A DNA stretch of 38,501 nt from Streptomyces harenosi. Its GTDB lineage: Bacteria; Actinomycetota; Actinomycetes; Streptomycetales; Streptomycetaceae. Under the pieces are notes generated by a model. It worked only from the letters and a program-made list of their open reading frames with translations, did not search any database and was not told the DNA's origin. The position numbers and the translations under genes were made by a program. The DNA is taken from positions 1 to 38,501 of the forward strand of contig NZ_WYCT01000026.1 of assembly GCF_011008945.1 (NCBI RefSeq), in the 5' to 3' direction. Positions within the stretch are counted from its first letter, which is position 1. Every line of letters begins with the position of its first letter. Below, piece by piece: positions 22,698 to 31,292 of this stretch.

Positions 22698-22842
22698 ACC
22701 GGCCCTCCGCACGGCGCACGGCCCACCGCGTCCCAGGACCGGTCCGGCAGACGTCGTCAGGGCTGTGGCCTCCGCCCCGACGGCAGGTGCTCCCGCACGC
22801 CGGAACGGGTTGCGGGGCGGTGTGCTGTCCGGACCCGCGCAG

Positions 22843-23637
22843 CTAGGGCAGGATCGAGTCGATGTACCCGCCGTCGACGCGGACGGCCGCGCCGGTCGTC
22901 GCGGACGCCTGCGGCGAGCTGAGGTACACCACCAGGTTGGCGATCTCCTCCGGCTCGATGAGCCGCTGGAGCAGCGACTGCGGACGGTGCTCCCGCATGA
23001 AGACGCGCTGTGCCTCCTCCCAGGGCAGGTCCCGGTCGACCAGCTGGTACACGAAGTCCTCCACGCCCTCGGTGTGGGTGGGCCCGGCGATGACGGAGTT
23101 CACCGTGACGCCGCTGCCGGCCGCCTCCTTGGCGAAGCCGCGGGCGACCGCGAGCAGCGCCGTCTTGGACATGCCGTAATGGATCATCTCGGCCGGGATG
23201 ACGACGGCCGAGTCGCTCGCGATGTAGAGCACCCGCCCCCACCCCCGCTCCCTCATCCGGGGCAGATACGCGCGCGTCAGCCGGACGCCCGCCAGGACGT
23301 TGATCTCGAAGTAGCGGCGCCACTCGTCGTCGCCGATCTCCAGCGCGGGGGCGGCCCCGAAGATGCCGAGGTTGTTCACGAGGATGTCGGCCTCCGGCAG
23401 GGCCGCGAGGGCCTGCTCCGCGCCCTCCTCGGTGCCCAGGTCGGCGGCGACGGCCACGAAGTCGCCGTCCGGCACCTCGGCCCGCAGCTTCCCGACGCTG
23501 CGCTCGAGGCGGTCCGCGTCGCGCCCGTTGACGCCCACGCGGGCACCGGCGCGGGCCAGTCCGGCGGCGATCGCCGCTCCGATGCCCTGGGAGGAACCCG
23601 TCACCAGGGCGGTCCGTCCGTCGAGATCCAGCTTCAT
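22843..23637 (-). CDS. Short-chain dehydrogenase/reductase
   Basis: A 264-residue classical SDR. TGSSQGIG (14-21) binds the cofactor; the usual NNAG is NNLG here; catalytic Ser is in IASDSAV and Tyr-x3-Lys in HYGMSKTAL; the C-terminal GAAVRVDGGYIDSILP is typical of the FabG-like group. NGRDADRL after the second strand suggests NADP(H). ATG at 23637 follows AAGGAG seven bases upstream. It is divergent from the 494-residue protein gene, with a perfect 16-bp palindrome in the 176-bp gap that may be an operator. Substrate unknown. Confidence 0.9.
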   Translation of the reverse strand: MKLDLDGRTALVTGSSQGIGAAIAAGLARAGARVGVNGRDADRLERSVGKLRAEVPDGDFVAVAADLGTEEGAEQALAALPEADILVNNLGIFGAAPALEIGDDEWRRYFEINVLAGVRLTRAYLPRMRERGWGRVLYIASDSAVVIPAEMIHYGMSKTALLAVARGFAKEAAGSGVTVNSVIAGPTHTEGVEDFVYQLVDRDLPWEEAQRVFMREHRPQSLLQRLIEPEEIANLVVYLSSPQASATTGAAVRVDGGYIDSILP

Positions 23638-23705
23638 CAGGTCGCTCCTTGTCGTGACGCTCGTGCCGCGTTCACCGCGGCGCCTGGCGTGGCGTGGTGA
23701 TGACG

Positions 23706-23721
23706 TACGCCCGCGGGCGTA
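23706..23721. promoter_or_regulatory. Perfect 16-bp palindrome in divergent promoter region
   Basis: TACGCCCG followed by its exact complement, flanked by GACG and (one base offset) CGTC. It lies between the SDR start (23637, minus) and the 494-residue protein start (23814, plus), a good place for a dimeric repressor. No regulator gene is adjacent, so the binding protein is unknown. Confidence 0.45.
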
Positions 23722-23813
23722 GCGTCGTCCGTCGTCGGCGCCCCCGGTTGATCTCCGATGAGCTGCGGCGACGATACTGGCTCTACCCGTTCCCCCTGCT
23801 CACAGATGGACTC

Positions 23814-25298
23814 ATGCCGACCTCTCCGACCGTCCGCCCCGCGACTCCGCCCACGCTGTGGCTGGCTCGCGGCCGCCACCTGGGATCCGCCGCGGAAGAC
23901 TCCGTCCTGCGTACGCTGCGGCGGCTGAAGGACAGCCAGGACATCGACGACTTCCTGGAGCTGCCGGAGGCCGAGGACGCGCCCGAGCGCGTCGTCGAGG
24001 CCCGCTGGCGGGCCCCCGGGGACGTGACCGTCCGCGCCCGCCTCGCGCTGGCCCGCGCCTCGGCCGGCGGGCAGGAGTGGACGCTGGCCGCGGAGGCGGA
24101 ACAGCCCTGGGACCCCGCGTGGCCCTCCCCCGCCACCATGTTCTGGCCCGACGACCCGGACGCCACCTGGGACCGCGATGTCGCCACCGGCCTGCGCCTG
24201 CGCGGGGTCAACCCGCTGCCCGACGACGACAAGGACGTGCGCCGGGTGCTGCGCAACGCCGCGCGCAGCCCGTGGAACGTCCACTTCGTCGTCCACGAGG
24301 CGATGACCCCCGACCACCGGGGACGCGAGGCGCTGGTCCGCTGGCTGCCGCCGGGCCTGCGGCACCGCGTGATCGAGCACCGCGCCGCCCCGCAGCAGTT
24401 GCGGGTGGTGAACTGGGCGCTGGAGGAGTTCGGCGTGCAGGTGCCCCGGGGCGGTGCCGTGGTGCTGCCCGGCACGCCGGTCCCGGCCGGCTACGAGGCC
24501 GCGGCCTTCTCGGTGCGCAGCGTCTTCCTCGACGGCTCCGAGCCCACGGGGCTGATCGCGGCGCTGACGGCGTTCGCGGCCCTGCCCCGGCCGCTGCCGG
24601 AGGGCGGTGACGCGGCGCTGGCCGGGCTGCGCGAGGAGTGGCACCTGCTGACCCTGGAGGAGGAGCTGGCCCGCGAGCGCAGGCTGGTGGCCATGTACGC
24701 CGAGGCGCTGGAGGCGATGACGAAGTCCCGGGACCTGTACCGGGAGGCGGCCGAACGCGCCAACGAGGCGCTGGCCGCCTACCGGGAGTCCGCCGGGACT
24801 CCACCGCCCCGGCAGCCGGCGGCGGAGCCCTCCCTGTCCCCGCTGCGGCAGCTCACCCGGACCCTGGAGCGGCTCAAGGGGACCGCGAGGACACTGCGCC
24901 CCTTCCCCGCGGGTGCCGAGTCCGCCTCCCGTCCGGAGGGCGGGCCGGACCGGGCGCTGCCGTCGCCGGGCACGGGCGAGGAGGACGGCCTGGTCCCGCG
25001 GCCCGCCGGGACGGGCGACGGAAGCGACCGGTCCGCCGGAACGGGCGACGGAAGCGACCGGTCCGCCGGAACGGGCGACGGAAGCGACCGGTCCGCCGGG
25101 ACGGGCGACGGAGGGGACCGGCCCGCCACCGCCCCGCGGCGGGCCGACGGCGGCGATCCGCCCGCGCCCTCCCCGGCAGCGGACGGCGGCCCGGAGGCAC
25201 CCCTCGGGACCGCCGGAGCGGACGCGACCGCCACGTCCGCCGCGACGGACGACGGCGGCGACCGGTCCCCGAAGCCCCGGGGGACGGAGCGCGGCTGA
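23814..25298 (+). CDS. Protein of unknown function with C-terminal Gly/Asp/Ser repeats
   Basis: A 494-residue protein I do not recognise. Residues 1-270 look folded and soluble, with conserved-looking stretches such as PWDPAWPSP-type Trp/Pro segments and NPLPDDDKDVRRVLRNAARSP. About 275-325 is a charged helical region (EELARERRLVAMYAEALEAM, then TKSRDLYREAAERANEALAAY) likely to form a coiled coil. From about 395 it is low-complexity, with four direct 10-residue repeats (GTGDGSDRSA type) encoded by 30-bp units at 25005-25124. No signal peptide or membrane helix. ATG at 23814 has only a weak ribosome site; an in-frame ATG at 23694 is possible but its added residues are basic and unstructured. 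It ends 34 bp from a convergent gene. Confidence 0.78.
   Translation: MPTSPTVRPATPPTLWLARGRHLGSAAEDSVLRTLRRLKDSQDIDDFLELPEAEDAPERVVEARWRAPGDVTVRARLALARASAGGQEWTLAAEAEQPWDPAWPSPATMFWPDDPDATWDRDVATGLRLRGVNPLPDDDKDVRRVLRNAARSPWNVHFVVHEAMTPDHRGREALVRWLPPGLRHRVIEHRAAPQQLRVVNWALEEFGVQVPRGGAVVLPGTPVPAGYEAAAFSVRSVFLDGSEPTGLIAALTAFAALPRPLPEGGDAALAGLREEWHLLTLEEELARERRLVAMYAEALEAMTKSRDLYREAAERANEALAAYRESAGTPPPRQPAAEPSLSPLRQLTRTLERLKGTARTLRPFPAGAESASRPEGGPDRALPSPGTGEEDGLVPRPAGTGDGSDRSAGTGDGSDRSAGTGDGSDRSAGTGDGGDRPATAPRRADGGDPPAPSPAADGGPEAPLGTAGADATATSAATDDGGDRSPKPRGTERG
25005..25124 (+). repeat. Four tandem 30-bp repeats inside a coding region
   Basis: Units at 25005, 25035, 25065 and 25095, each 30 bp and in frame, encode near-identical decapeptides. 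Units 1-3 are nearly the same at the DNA level; unit 4 has diverged (gaggggaccggccc ending). Such arrays expand and contract by slippage, and short-read assembly may have the copy number wrong. Confidence 0.9.
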
Positions 25299-25332
25299 GC
25301 GGACGGGGCCCTGGCCTACGGGGTGCGGTTCC

Positions 25333-26019
25333 TCAGGCGAACAGCGGGATCCGGTCGGCGTCCGGCCCCAGCGCCCGCCGCTCGTCCCGCGTCAGCGGGA
25401 CCCGGCCGGTGGCGGCGCGGGCGTAGTGCTCGTCGCTCCAGTCCACCGGTACGGGGCGGCCCAGCAGCCCGTCGAGAGCGGCCCGGGCCGCGGCCAGGCC
25501 GGCCGGCGCCGGGCCGGGCGCGGCGGGCAGGTGAGCGGTCAGGTCCAGGTGGTGGACGGTGGCCTCGACGGCGAGGGTGAGCATCAGGTCACCCGCCCGC
25601 AGCACATGGCCCTGGGTGGCGACGGGCCTGTCCGGCGGGGTTCCGGCGGCGGCCTCGGCGGCGGCGGCCGCGGTCTCCAGGTACAGCTCGCGCAATTGCC
25701 GGAAGTCGAGGAACATGCTCGCGCCGACCCGGTTCCAGCGGCGGCCGTTCGCCGCTCCGGCCGGGTCGGGCGCCCAGTCCCGCCAGTAGGTGACGGCGTC
25801 CCGGTCGGGCGGGTCCGCGGCCGGGGTGTGCAGGGCGACCAGGGCGCGCTGGGCGTCGCCGAGCAGGTGGAACAGCAGGTCGCGCACGGCCCAGCCGGTG
25901 CAGTCGGTCGGCAGCCAGGACTCCTCGTCGCCGAGGGGGCGCACGACGGCGGCGAGGGCCTCGTAGGAATCCCGCACCACCCGCGCCGGGTCGGTCGCGT
26001 GTTCGTTCTCAGCGCTCAT
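25333..26019 (-). CDS. Mycothiol-dependent maleylpyruvate isomerase-family (DinB-like) protein
   Basis: A 228-residue protein of the actinobacterial DinB/MDMPI superfamily. N-terminal four-helix bundle with the metal-ligand histidines in TGWAVRDLLFHLLGD and EATVHHLDL, and a C-terminal alpha/beta domain (VDWSDEHYARAATGR). Founding members use mycothiol as cofactor for cis-trans isomerisation or S-transfer; most paralogues have no known substrate. ATG at 26019. It lies between two unrelated genes, convergent with the 494-residue protein gene (34 bp) and divergent from the molybdenum oxidoreductase operon, so context gives no substrate hint. Confidence 0.85.
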   Translation of the reverse strand: MSAENEHATDPARVVRDSYEALAAVVRPLGDEESWLPTDCTGWAVRDLLFHLLGDAQRALVALHTPAADPPDRDAVTYWRDWAPDPAGAANGRRWNRVGASMFLDFRQLRELYLETAAAAAEAAAGTPPDRPVATQGHVLRAGDLMLTLAVEATVHHLDLTAHLPAAPGPAPAGLAAARAALDGLLGRPVPVDWSDEHYARAATGRVPLTRDERRALGPDADRIPLFA

Positions 26020-26167
26020 GGCGGCAGCCTAAGGGGGCGTCTCTTCCCGGGGACACCGGCCGTCCGGCCCGGTTTCCCGCACACCCGGACGCCGCGCGTG
26101 TCGTCCCGCGTCTCCTGGATACGCGGACTGCACAGCAGCACGCCCGTCCCGGAAGGTCACCGACACC

Positions 26168-26737
26168 ATGGGAAGCCAGCCCCACGACGGCAGCGGGCAC
26201 CGCACCGCCGCCGCGGACCGCCATCACTCGGACACCACCCTGCGGGTCAACGGCAAACCGCACACCCTCACCGTCGACCACCGCCGCGTCCTGCTGGACC
26301 TCCTGCGGGAGGACCTCGGTCTCACCGGCGCCAAGAAGGGCTGCGACCACGGGCAGTGCGGAGCCTGCACGGTCCTGGTGGACGGCAGGCGCGTCAACAG
26401 CTGCCTGCTGCTCGCCGTCGCCCTGGACGGCTGCGAGGTCACCACCGTGGAGGGGCTCGCCGGTGACGGCGAGGAGCTCCACCCGCTCCAGCGGGCCTTC
26501 CTGGAACGTGACGCCTTCCAGTGCGGCTACTGCACCCCGGGCCAGATCTGCTCCGCCGTCGGCGCCCTCGCCGAAGCGGCGGCCGGCCACCCCTCGCACG
26601 TCACGGACCCGGCCACGCCCTCGGGCGAGCCCGTCCCCCTGGGCCGGGAGGAGATCCGGGAGCGGCTGAGCGGCAACCTGTGCCGCTGCGGCGCCTATCC
26701 GCGCATCGCCGAGGCGGTGGAGGACGTGATCCCGTGA
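26168..26737 (+). CDS. Molybdenum hydroxylase, [2Fe-2S] subunit (PaoA/YagT-like)
   Basis: A 189-residue electron-transfer subunit of the xanthine dehydrogenase family. Cys59, Cys64, Cys67 and Cys79 (CDHGQCGAC...NSC) ligate the plant-type [2Fe-2S] cluster; Cys119, Cys122, Cys172 and Cys174 (CGYC and CRC) the second one near the molybdenum cofactor. Unlike E. coli PaoA it has no twin-arginine signal; the first 20 residues are His-rich and hydrophilic, so the complex is probably cytoplasmic. ATG at 26168. Its stop overlaps the GTG of the FAD subunit (GTGA), so the three subunits are translated as a unit. An insert at 140-160 (Pro/Ser-rich) lengthens the linker before the last CxC. Confidence 0.95.
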   Translation: MGSQPHDGSGHRTAAADRHHSDTTLRVNGKPHTLTVDHRRVLLDLLREDLGLTGAKKGCDHGQCGACTVLVDGRRVNSCLLLAVALDGCEVTTVEGLAGDGEELHPLQRAFLERDAFQCGYCTPGQICSAVGALAEAAAGHPSHVTDPATPSGEPVPLGREEIRERLSGNLCRCGAYPRIAEAVEDVIP

Positions 26738-27726
26738 AGTCCTTCGCCTACGTACGCGCCGGCAGTGTGCAGGAGGCCACCGAGGCGTACGCCGCCCACC
26801 CCGGCGCCCGGTATCTCGGCGGCGGCACCAACCTCGTCGATCTGATGAAGCTCGGCGTCGAGCGGCCCGCCGCCCTCGTCGACGTCACCCGGCTCCCGCT
26901 GGACGGGGTGGAGGAACTGCCGGACGGCGGCCTGCGGATCGGGGCGATGGTCCGCAACAGCGACCTCGCCGCCCACCCCGCCGTCCGCGACCGCTACCCC
27001 GCGCTGTCCCAGGCACTGCTCGCGGGCGCCTCCGGGCAGCTGCGCAACGCGGCCACCACCGGCGGCAACCTGCTCCAGCGCACCCGCTGCCCCTACTTCC
27101 AGGACCTGACCAAGCCCTGCAACAAGCGGATGCCGGGCAGCGGCTGCGGGGCGCGCGAGGGGGTGCACCGCGATCACGCCGTCCTCGGCCACTCCGCGCT
27201 CTGCATCGCCACCCACCCCTCGGACATGGCGGTGGCGCTGGCCGCGCTGGACGCCCGGGTCGAGCTGTACGGTCCCGAGGGGGCCCGCACCCTGCCCGCG
27301 GACCGCTTCCACCGGCTGCCGGGCGACCATCCGGAGCGGGACACCGAGATCCGCCCGGGCGAGCTGGTCACGGGTGTGGTGCTGCCGGCCGCGACGGCCG
27401 GGCCGCCGTCGCTGTACCGCAAGGCCCGGGACCGGGCGTCGTACGCCTTCGCGCTCGCGTCCGTCGCCGCCGTGCTGCACACGCAGGACGGGGTGGTGGA
27501 CCGGGTCGGGATCGCCTTCGGGGCGCTGGCGCACCGGCCGTGGCGGGCCCGGAGGGCGGAGGAGGCGCTGCTGGGCGCCGCGCCCACCGCGGCGGCGTTC
27601 GAGCACGCCGTCGATCTGGAGCTGGCCGCCGCCGAGCCGCTGCGGGACAACGCCTACAAGGTGCCGCTGGCCCGCCGCCTCGCCCTGGACGTCCTGGGCC
27701 GGCTCGCCCCGCCCGCCACCCCGTGA
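26734..27726 (+). CDS. Molybdenum hydroxylase, FAD/[4Fe-4S] subunit (PaoB/YagS-like)
   Basis: A 330-residue FAD-binding subunit. FAD loop YLGGGTNLVDLMK (27-39) and ATTGGNLLQRTRCPYF (107-122) are typical of the CO dehydrogenase/PaoB medium chain. Cys119, Cys129, Cys138 and Cys157 match the extra [4Fe-4S]-binding loop seen in PaoB-type subunits. It passes electrons from the Fe-S subunit to an acceptor. GTG at 26734 overlaps the previous stop by one frame, and the large subunit follows after 26 bp. Confidence 0.94.
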   Translation: MKSFAYVRAGSVQEATEAYAAHPGARYLGGGTNLVDLMKLGVERPAALVDVTRLPLDGVEELPDGGLRIGAMVRNSDLAAHPAVRDRYPALSQALLAGASGQLRNAATTGGNLLQRTRCPYFQDLTKPCNKRMPGSGCGAREGVHRDHAVLGHSALCIATHPSDMAVALAALDARVELYGPEGARTLPADRFHRLPGDHPERDTEIRPGELVTGVVLPAATAGPPSLYRKARDRASYAFALASVAAVLHTQDGVVDRVGIAFGALAHRPWRARRAEEALLGAAPTAAAFEHAVDLELAAAEPLRDNAYKVPLARRLALDVLGRLAPPATP

Positions 27727-27752
27727 ACCGGCTTCCCCCAGGAGGAACCCCC

Positions 27753-29882
27753 ATGAACGGCACGCAGACCGCCGTGGGCTCCGGCGCCGAGCGCCGGGAG
27801 GGCCGGGAGAAGGTCACCGGCACCGCCCGCTACGCGGCCGAGTACGACTTTCCCGGCCGGGCGCACGCCTGGCCGGTGCCGGCCGCGGTCGCCCGCGGCC
27901 GGGTGACCGCCGTCGACCCCGCACCCGCCCTCGCCCGGCCGGGCGTGCTCGCCGTGCTCTCGCACGAGAACGCCCCGCGCCTGGCGGAACCCGAGGACCC
28001 CACCCTGGCGGTGCTCCAGGCACCGCGGGTACCGCACCGGGGGTGGTTCGTGGCCCTGGTGGTGGCCGAGACCCCGGAGGCCGCCCGGGCGGGCGCCGCC
28101 GCCGTCCGCGTCACCTACGAGGCCGAGGAACCCGACGTCACGCTCACCGAGTCGCACCCGGGCCTGTACGTCCCCGAGGTGGCCAACGGCGGTCAGCCGG
28201 CCGTCCGTTCCCAGGGCGACCCCGACGGCGCCTTCGCCTCCGCCGCGGTCCGCGTCGAGACCGCCTACCGGGTGCCGCCGCTGCACAACCACCCCATGGA
28301 GCCGCACGCCAGCACCGCCCGCTGGGACGGCGACCGGCTCGTCGTGCACACCTCCAGCCAGGGCACCACCCCGGTGCGCTCGGTGCTCGCCGCGATGTTC
28401 GGCGTGCCCGAGGAGCAGGTCACCGTCGTCGCCGAGCACGTCGGCGGCGGCTTCGGCTCCAAGGGCACCCCCCGGCCCGACGTGGTGCTGGCGGCGATGG
28501 CCGCCCGGCACACCGGCCGTCCGGTCACCGTGAACCTGCCGCGCCGCCTGCTGCCCACCGTGGTCGGCCACCGCGCCCCCACCCTGCACCGGCTCCGCCT
28601 GGGCGCCGCGGAGGACGGCCGGCTGACCTCCCTCGTCCACGAGGTGGCCACCCACACCTCCCGGATCAAGGAATTCGTGGAGCAGGCCGCCGTGCCCGCG
28701 CGCGTGATGTACGCGGCGCCGCACAGCCGTACGCTGCACCGCGTGGCACCGCTGGACGTGCCCTCGCCGTCGTGGATGCGCGCCCCGGGCGAGGCGCCCG
28801 GCATGTACGCCCTGGAGTCCGCGATGGACGAGCTGGCCTGCGAACTGGGCCTGGACCCGGTGGAGTTGCGGATCCGCAACGAGCCGGACCGCGAGCCCGA
28901 CAGCGGGCGGCCCTTCAGCAGCAGGCATCTGGTGCAGTGCCTGCGCGAGGGCGCCCGCCGCTTCGGCTGGGACGGACGCGATCCCCGTCCGCGCTCCCGT
29001 ACCGCCGGTCCCCTGCTGATCGGCTCCGGGGTGGCGGCCGCCACGTACCCGGTCATGGTGGCGCCGTCCGGGGCGGCGGCGCGGGCCCTGCCCGACGGGA
29101 CGTTCCTGGTGCGGATCAACGCCACCGACATCGGCACCGGGGCGCGGACCGTCCTCGCCCAGGTCGCGGCCGACGCCCTCGGCGTGCCGCTGGAACGGGT
29201 CGGCATCGAGGTGGGCAGCAGCGACCTGCCGGACGCACCGCTGGCGGGCGGCTCCTCCGGCACCGCCTCCTGGGGCTGGGCCGTCCACGCGGCCTGCACC
29301 CGGCTGGCGGACCGCCTGGCCGGTCTGCCGGGTCCGCCGCCGGCCCCGGGGATCGAGGAGCGCGCCGACACCACCGGCACGGCCGACGCCGAGAGCCCCT
29401 TCGCCCGGCACTCCTTCGGGGCGCACTTCGCGGAGGTCATGGTCGACACGGTCACCGGCGAGGTGCGGGTGCGCCGCCTGCTCGGCGTCTTCGCCGCGGG
29501 GCGGATCCTCAACCCCCGTACCGCCCGCTCCCAGTTCGTCGGCGGCATGACCATGGGCCTGGGCATGGCGCTGACGGAGGGCAGCACGCTGGACGCGGCC
29601 TTCGGCGACTTCGCCGAGTCCGACCTGGCCTCGTACCACGTGCCCGCGCACGCCGACGTCCTGGACGTGGAGGCGCACTGGATCGACGAGGACGACGGCC
29701 GGCTCAACCCGATGGGCAGCAAGGGCATCGGGGAGATCGGCATCGTCGGGACGGCGGCCGCGATCGGCAACGCCGTGCACCACGCCACCGGCGTCCGCTT
29801 CCGCGAGCTGCCGCTCACCCCCGACCGGGTGCTCGCCGGGCTGCTCGCCCACGAGCGGCCGGCCGGGACGGTGGGCCGCTGA
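27753..29882 (+). CDS. Molybdenum hydroxylase, molybdopterin-binding subunit (PaoC/YagR-like)
   Basis: A 709-residue catalytic subunit of the xanthine oxidase family, binding Mo-cofactor and oxidising aldehydes or aromatic heterocycles. Landmarks: the N-terminal REGREKVTGTARYAAE, GGGFGSKG (near residue 230), the GSSGTASWGW cofactor loop and the catalytic glutamate Glu661 in GSKGIGEIGIVG. The length and sequence style fit PaoC/YagR, which oxidises aromatic aldehydes; a role in detoxifying aldehydes such as benzaldehyde is possible but not shown. ATG at 27753 follows GGAGGA by seven bases. No XdhC-type maturation factor follows; the next gene is convergent, 69 bp away. Confidence 0.94.
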   Translation: MNGTQTAVGSGAERREGREKVTGTARYAAEYDFPGRAHAWPVPAAVARGRVTAVDPAPALARPGVLAVLSHENAPRLAEPEDPTLAVLQAPRVPHRGWFVALVVAETPEAARAGAAAVRVTYEAEEPDVTLTESHPGLYVPEVANGGQPAVRSQGDPDGAFASAAVRVETAYRVPPLHNHPMEPHASTARWDGDRLVVHTSSQGTTPVRSVLAAMFGVPEEQVTVVAEHVGGGFGSKGTPRPDVVLAAMAARHTGRPVTVNLPRRLLPTVVGHRAPTLHRLRLGAAEDGRLTSLVHEVATHTSRIKEFVEQAAVPARVMYAAPHSRTLHRVAPLDVPSPSWMRAPGEAPGMYALESAMDELACELGLDPVELRIRNEPDREPDSGRPFSSRHLVQCLREGARRFGWDGRDPRPRSRTAGPLLIGSGVAAATYPVMVAPSGAAARALPDGTFLVRINATDIGTGARTVLAQVAADALGVPLERVGIEVGSSDLPDAPLAGGSSGTASWGWAVHAACTRLADRLAGLPGPPPAPGIEERADTTGTADAESPFARHSFGAHFAEVMVDTVTGEVRVRRLLGVFAAGRILNPRTARSQFVGGMTMGLGMALTEGSTLDAAFGDFAESDLASYHVPAHADVLDVEAHWIDEDDGRLNPMGSKGIGEIGIVGTAAAIGNAVHHATGVRFRELPLTPDRVLAGLLAHERPAGTVGR

Positions 29883-29951
29883 GCCACCCGTACGCCACCG
29901 GAGGGACCCGGTGCGGCCGTCCGGGAACGCGGCGGGGTCCGGCCCGGCGGT

Positions 29952-31292
29952 TCAGCCGGCCCTCCGGCGGGTCCCGGCCCGCGCGGCGGCCGGAGCGTGT
30001 CCCGCCCGGAACGCCGAGGCCACGCGCAGGCACAGGGCCGCCAGTGCCACGGCGCACGCTCCCCCGGCGACCGCCACGGCGGCCCGGCCGGAGACGAGGG
30101 TGAGGTCCATGGCCCGGGCCGGCCACCCGGACGGCAACGCCTGCGCGTACAGCCCGGCGGCCGCCATGCCCGCCGGCACCACCACCGCCGCGACGAGCAG
30201 CGGCGAGGCGGGCCGCAGGGCCAGCAGCAGGGCCACGACCAGGGCGAGCGCCGACAGCCCGAGGGCGGAACCGTAGGCGCGCGGGGAGACGCCGCCGGAG
30301 TACAGCGGGAAGAACGCGGTTCCGCACGCGGCGAGCGCGGCCGCGGCCAGCCGGTGCGGCCAGGACGGGGCGGCTTCCCCGGGCCTCCGCGGCGCGCGGC
30401 TCCGCCCGGTGCGCAGGCGGCGCGGGGCCGGGCGGCGTGCGCGCGGGGCACGGTCCCGGGGGGCCGCAGGTTCGGCGGTGGGCTCCGCCGCCGGCTCACC
30501 GGTCCGCGGCCCGTGGCCGGTGCCGTCCGGCGGGACCTCGCCGTCGTACGGCGGCGGGACCTCCTCGTCGTACAGCGGCGGGAGATCGTCTTCCGGTTCC
30601 GGCTCCTCCGGCCTCGCGGTCCGCGCCCGCCGCTCAGCGGCGAGACGGCCGATCAGCTCCACCAGCTCCGCCACCGGCCGGCCGGTGGCGGCGGCCCGCA
30701 CCGCCTCCTGCCCGCAGTGGGCCTCCAGCGGTGTCCGGTTCAGCAGCTCCATCAGCCGGGACACGTCCCCCACCGGGCGGCAGGCGACCGCGGCGCGGAT
30801 CGCCTCGTCGGCGCTGCCGGGGTGGCGCGGCGGCCGGGTCAGCAGCGCCACCAGGCGGGTGACGTCCTCGACGGACCGGCTCACACCGGCCGCGCGGAGC
30901 GCGTCGGCCGTCGCGTGGGCGTGGTCGGGCGACCGCTCCAGCAGGGTGATCAGGTCGACGACCTCCTCCAGGGGCCGGTCCGCCACGGCGGCCCGCACCA
31001 GGTCGCCGATCGGGTCGCCGTGCGCCGCGGGGCCGGCGCCGTCGCCGCCGGGCTGCCCCGCGGCGGCCGCCGGCCGCCGGGTGAGTTCCCGCGGCGGGGC
31101 CGCCCGCCGCACCGGCGCCTGTACGACCGGCAACCGGCGGGTGGCCGCTCCGGCGGCGGGTGCCCGGGCGGCGGCTTGGGTGTCCGCCGCCACCGTGTGG
31201 ACGCCCGTGGCCGTCACCGTCGGCGCGGACGGCGCGTCCCAGGGGGATATGCCGTACTCGTTCGAGCGCGGCGCTGACGAGTCGGTGGTCAT
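29952..31292 (-). CDS. Membrane protein with four 33-residue helical repeats
   Basis: A 446-residue protein of unknown function with three parts. Residues 1-95 are disordered (Ala/Pro/Arg-rich). Residues about 98-222 hold four repeats with an exact 33-residue period: the equivalent Arg-(Pro/Ser) pairs are at 106, 139, 172 and 205, each followed by a helix of the form V-x-x-V-x-x-L-(I/V/M)-x-L-L, and preceded by (A/E)xRAA. Residues 230-310 are an acidic, Pro-rich then basic linker with PPLYDEE/PPPYDGE motifs. Residues 315-425 contain about four membrane helices, and the tail is short and basic. ATG at 31292 follows GGAG. It is divergent from the DUF1232 gene. The repeat part probably makes a cytoplasmic helical scaffold anchored to the membrane; partners are unknown. 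Confidence 0.85.
   Translation of the reverse strand: MTTDSSAPRSNEYGISPWDAPSAPTVTATGVHTVAADTQAAARAPAAGAATRRLPVVQAPVRRAAPPRELTRRPAAAAGQPGGDGAGPAAHGDPIGDLVRAAVADRPLEEVVDLITLLERSPDHAHATADALRAAGVSRSVEDVTRLVALLTRPPRHPGSADEAIRAAVACRPVGDVSRLMELLNRTPLEAHCGQEAVRAAATGRPVAELVELIGRLAAERRARTARPEEPEPEDDLPPLYDEEVPPPYDGEVPPDGTGHGPRTGEPAAEPTAEPAAPRDRAPRARRPAPRRLRTGRSRAPRRPGEAAPSWPHRLAAAALAACGTAFFPLYSGGVSPRAYGSALGLSALALVVALLLALRPASPLLVAAVVVPAGMAAAGLYAQALPSGWPARAMDLTLVSGRAAVAVAGGACAVALAALCLRVASAFRAGHAPAAARAGTRRRAG

Noticed and set aside
25005..25124. Possible CRISPR array
   Set aside because: Units are directly adjacent without unique spacers, in frame in a coding region, and no cas genes are present.
27654..29852. 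732-codon open frame antisense to the molybdenum subunit
   Set aside because: The sense strand has all cofactor motifs; the antisense protein has none.
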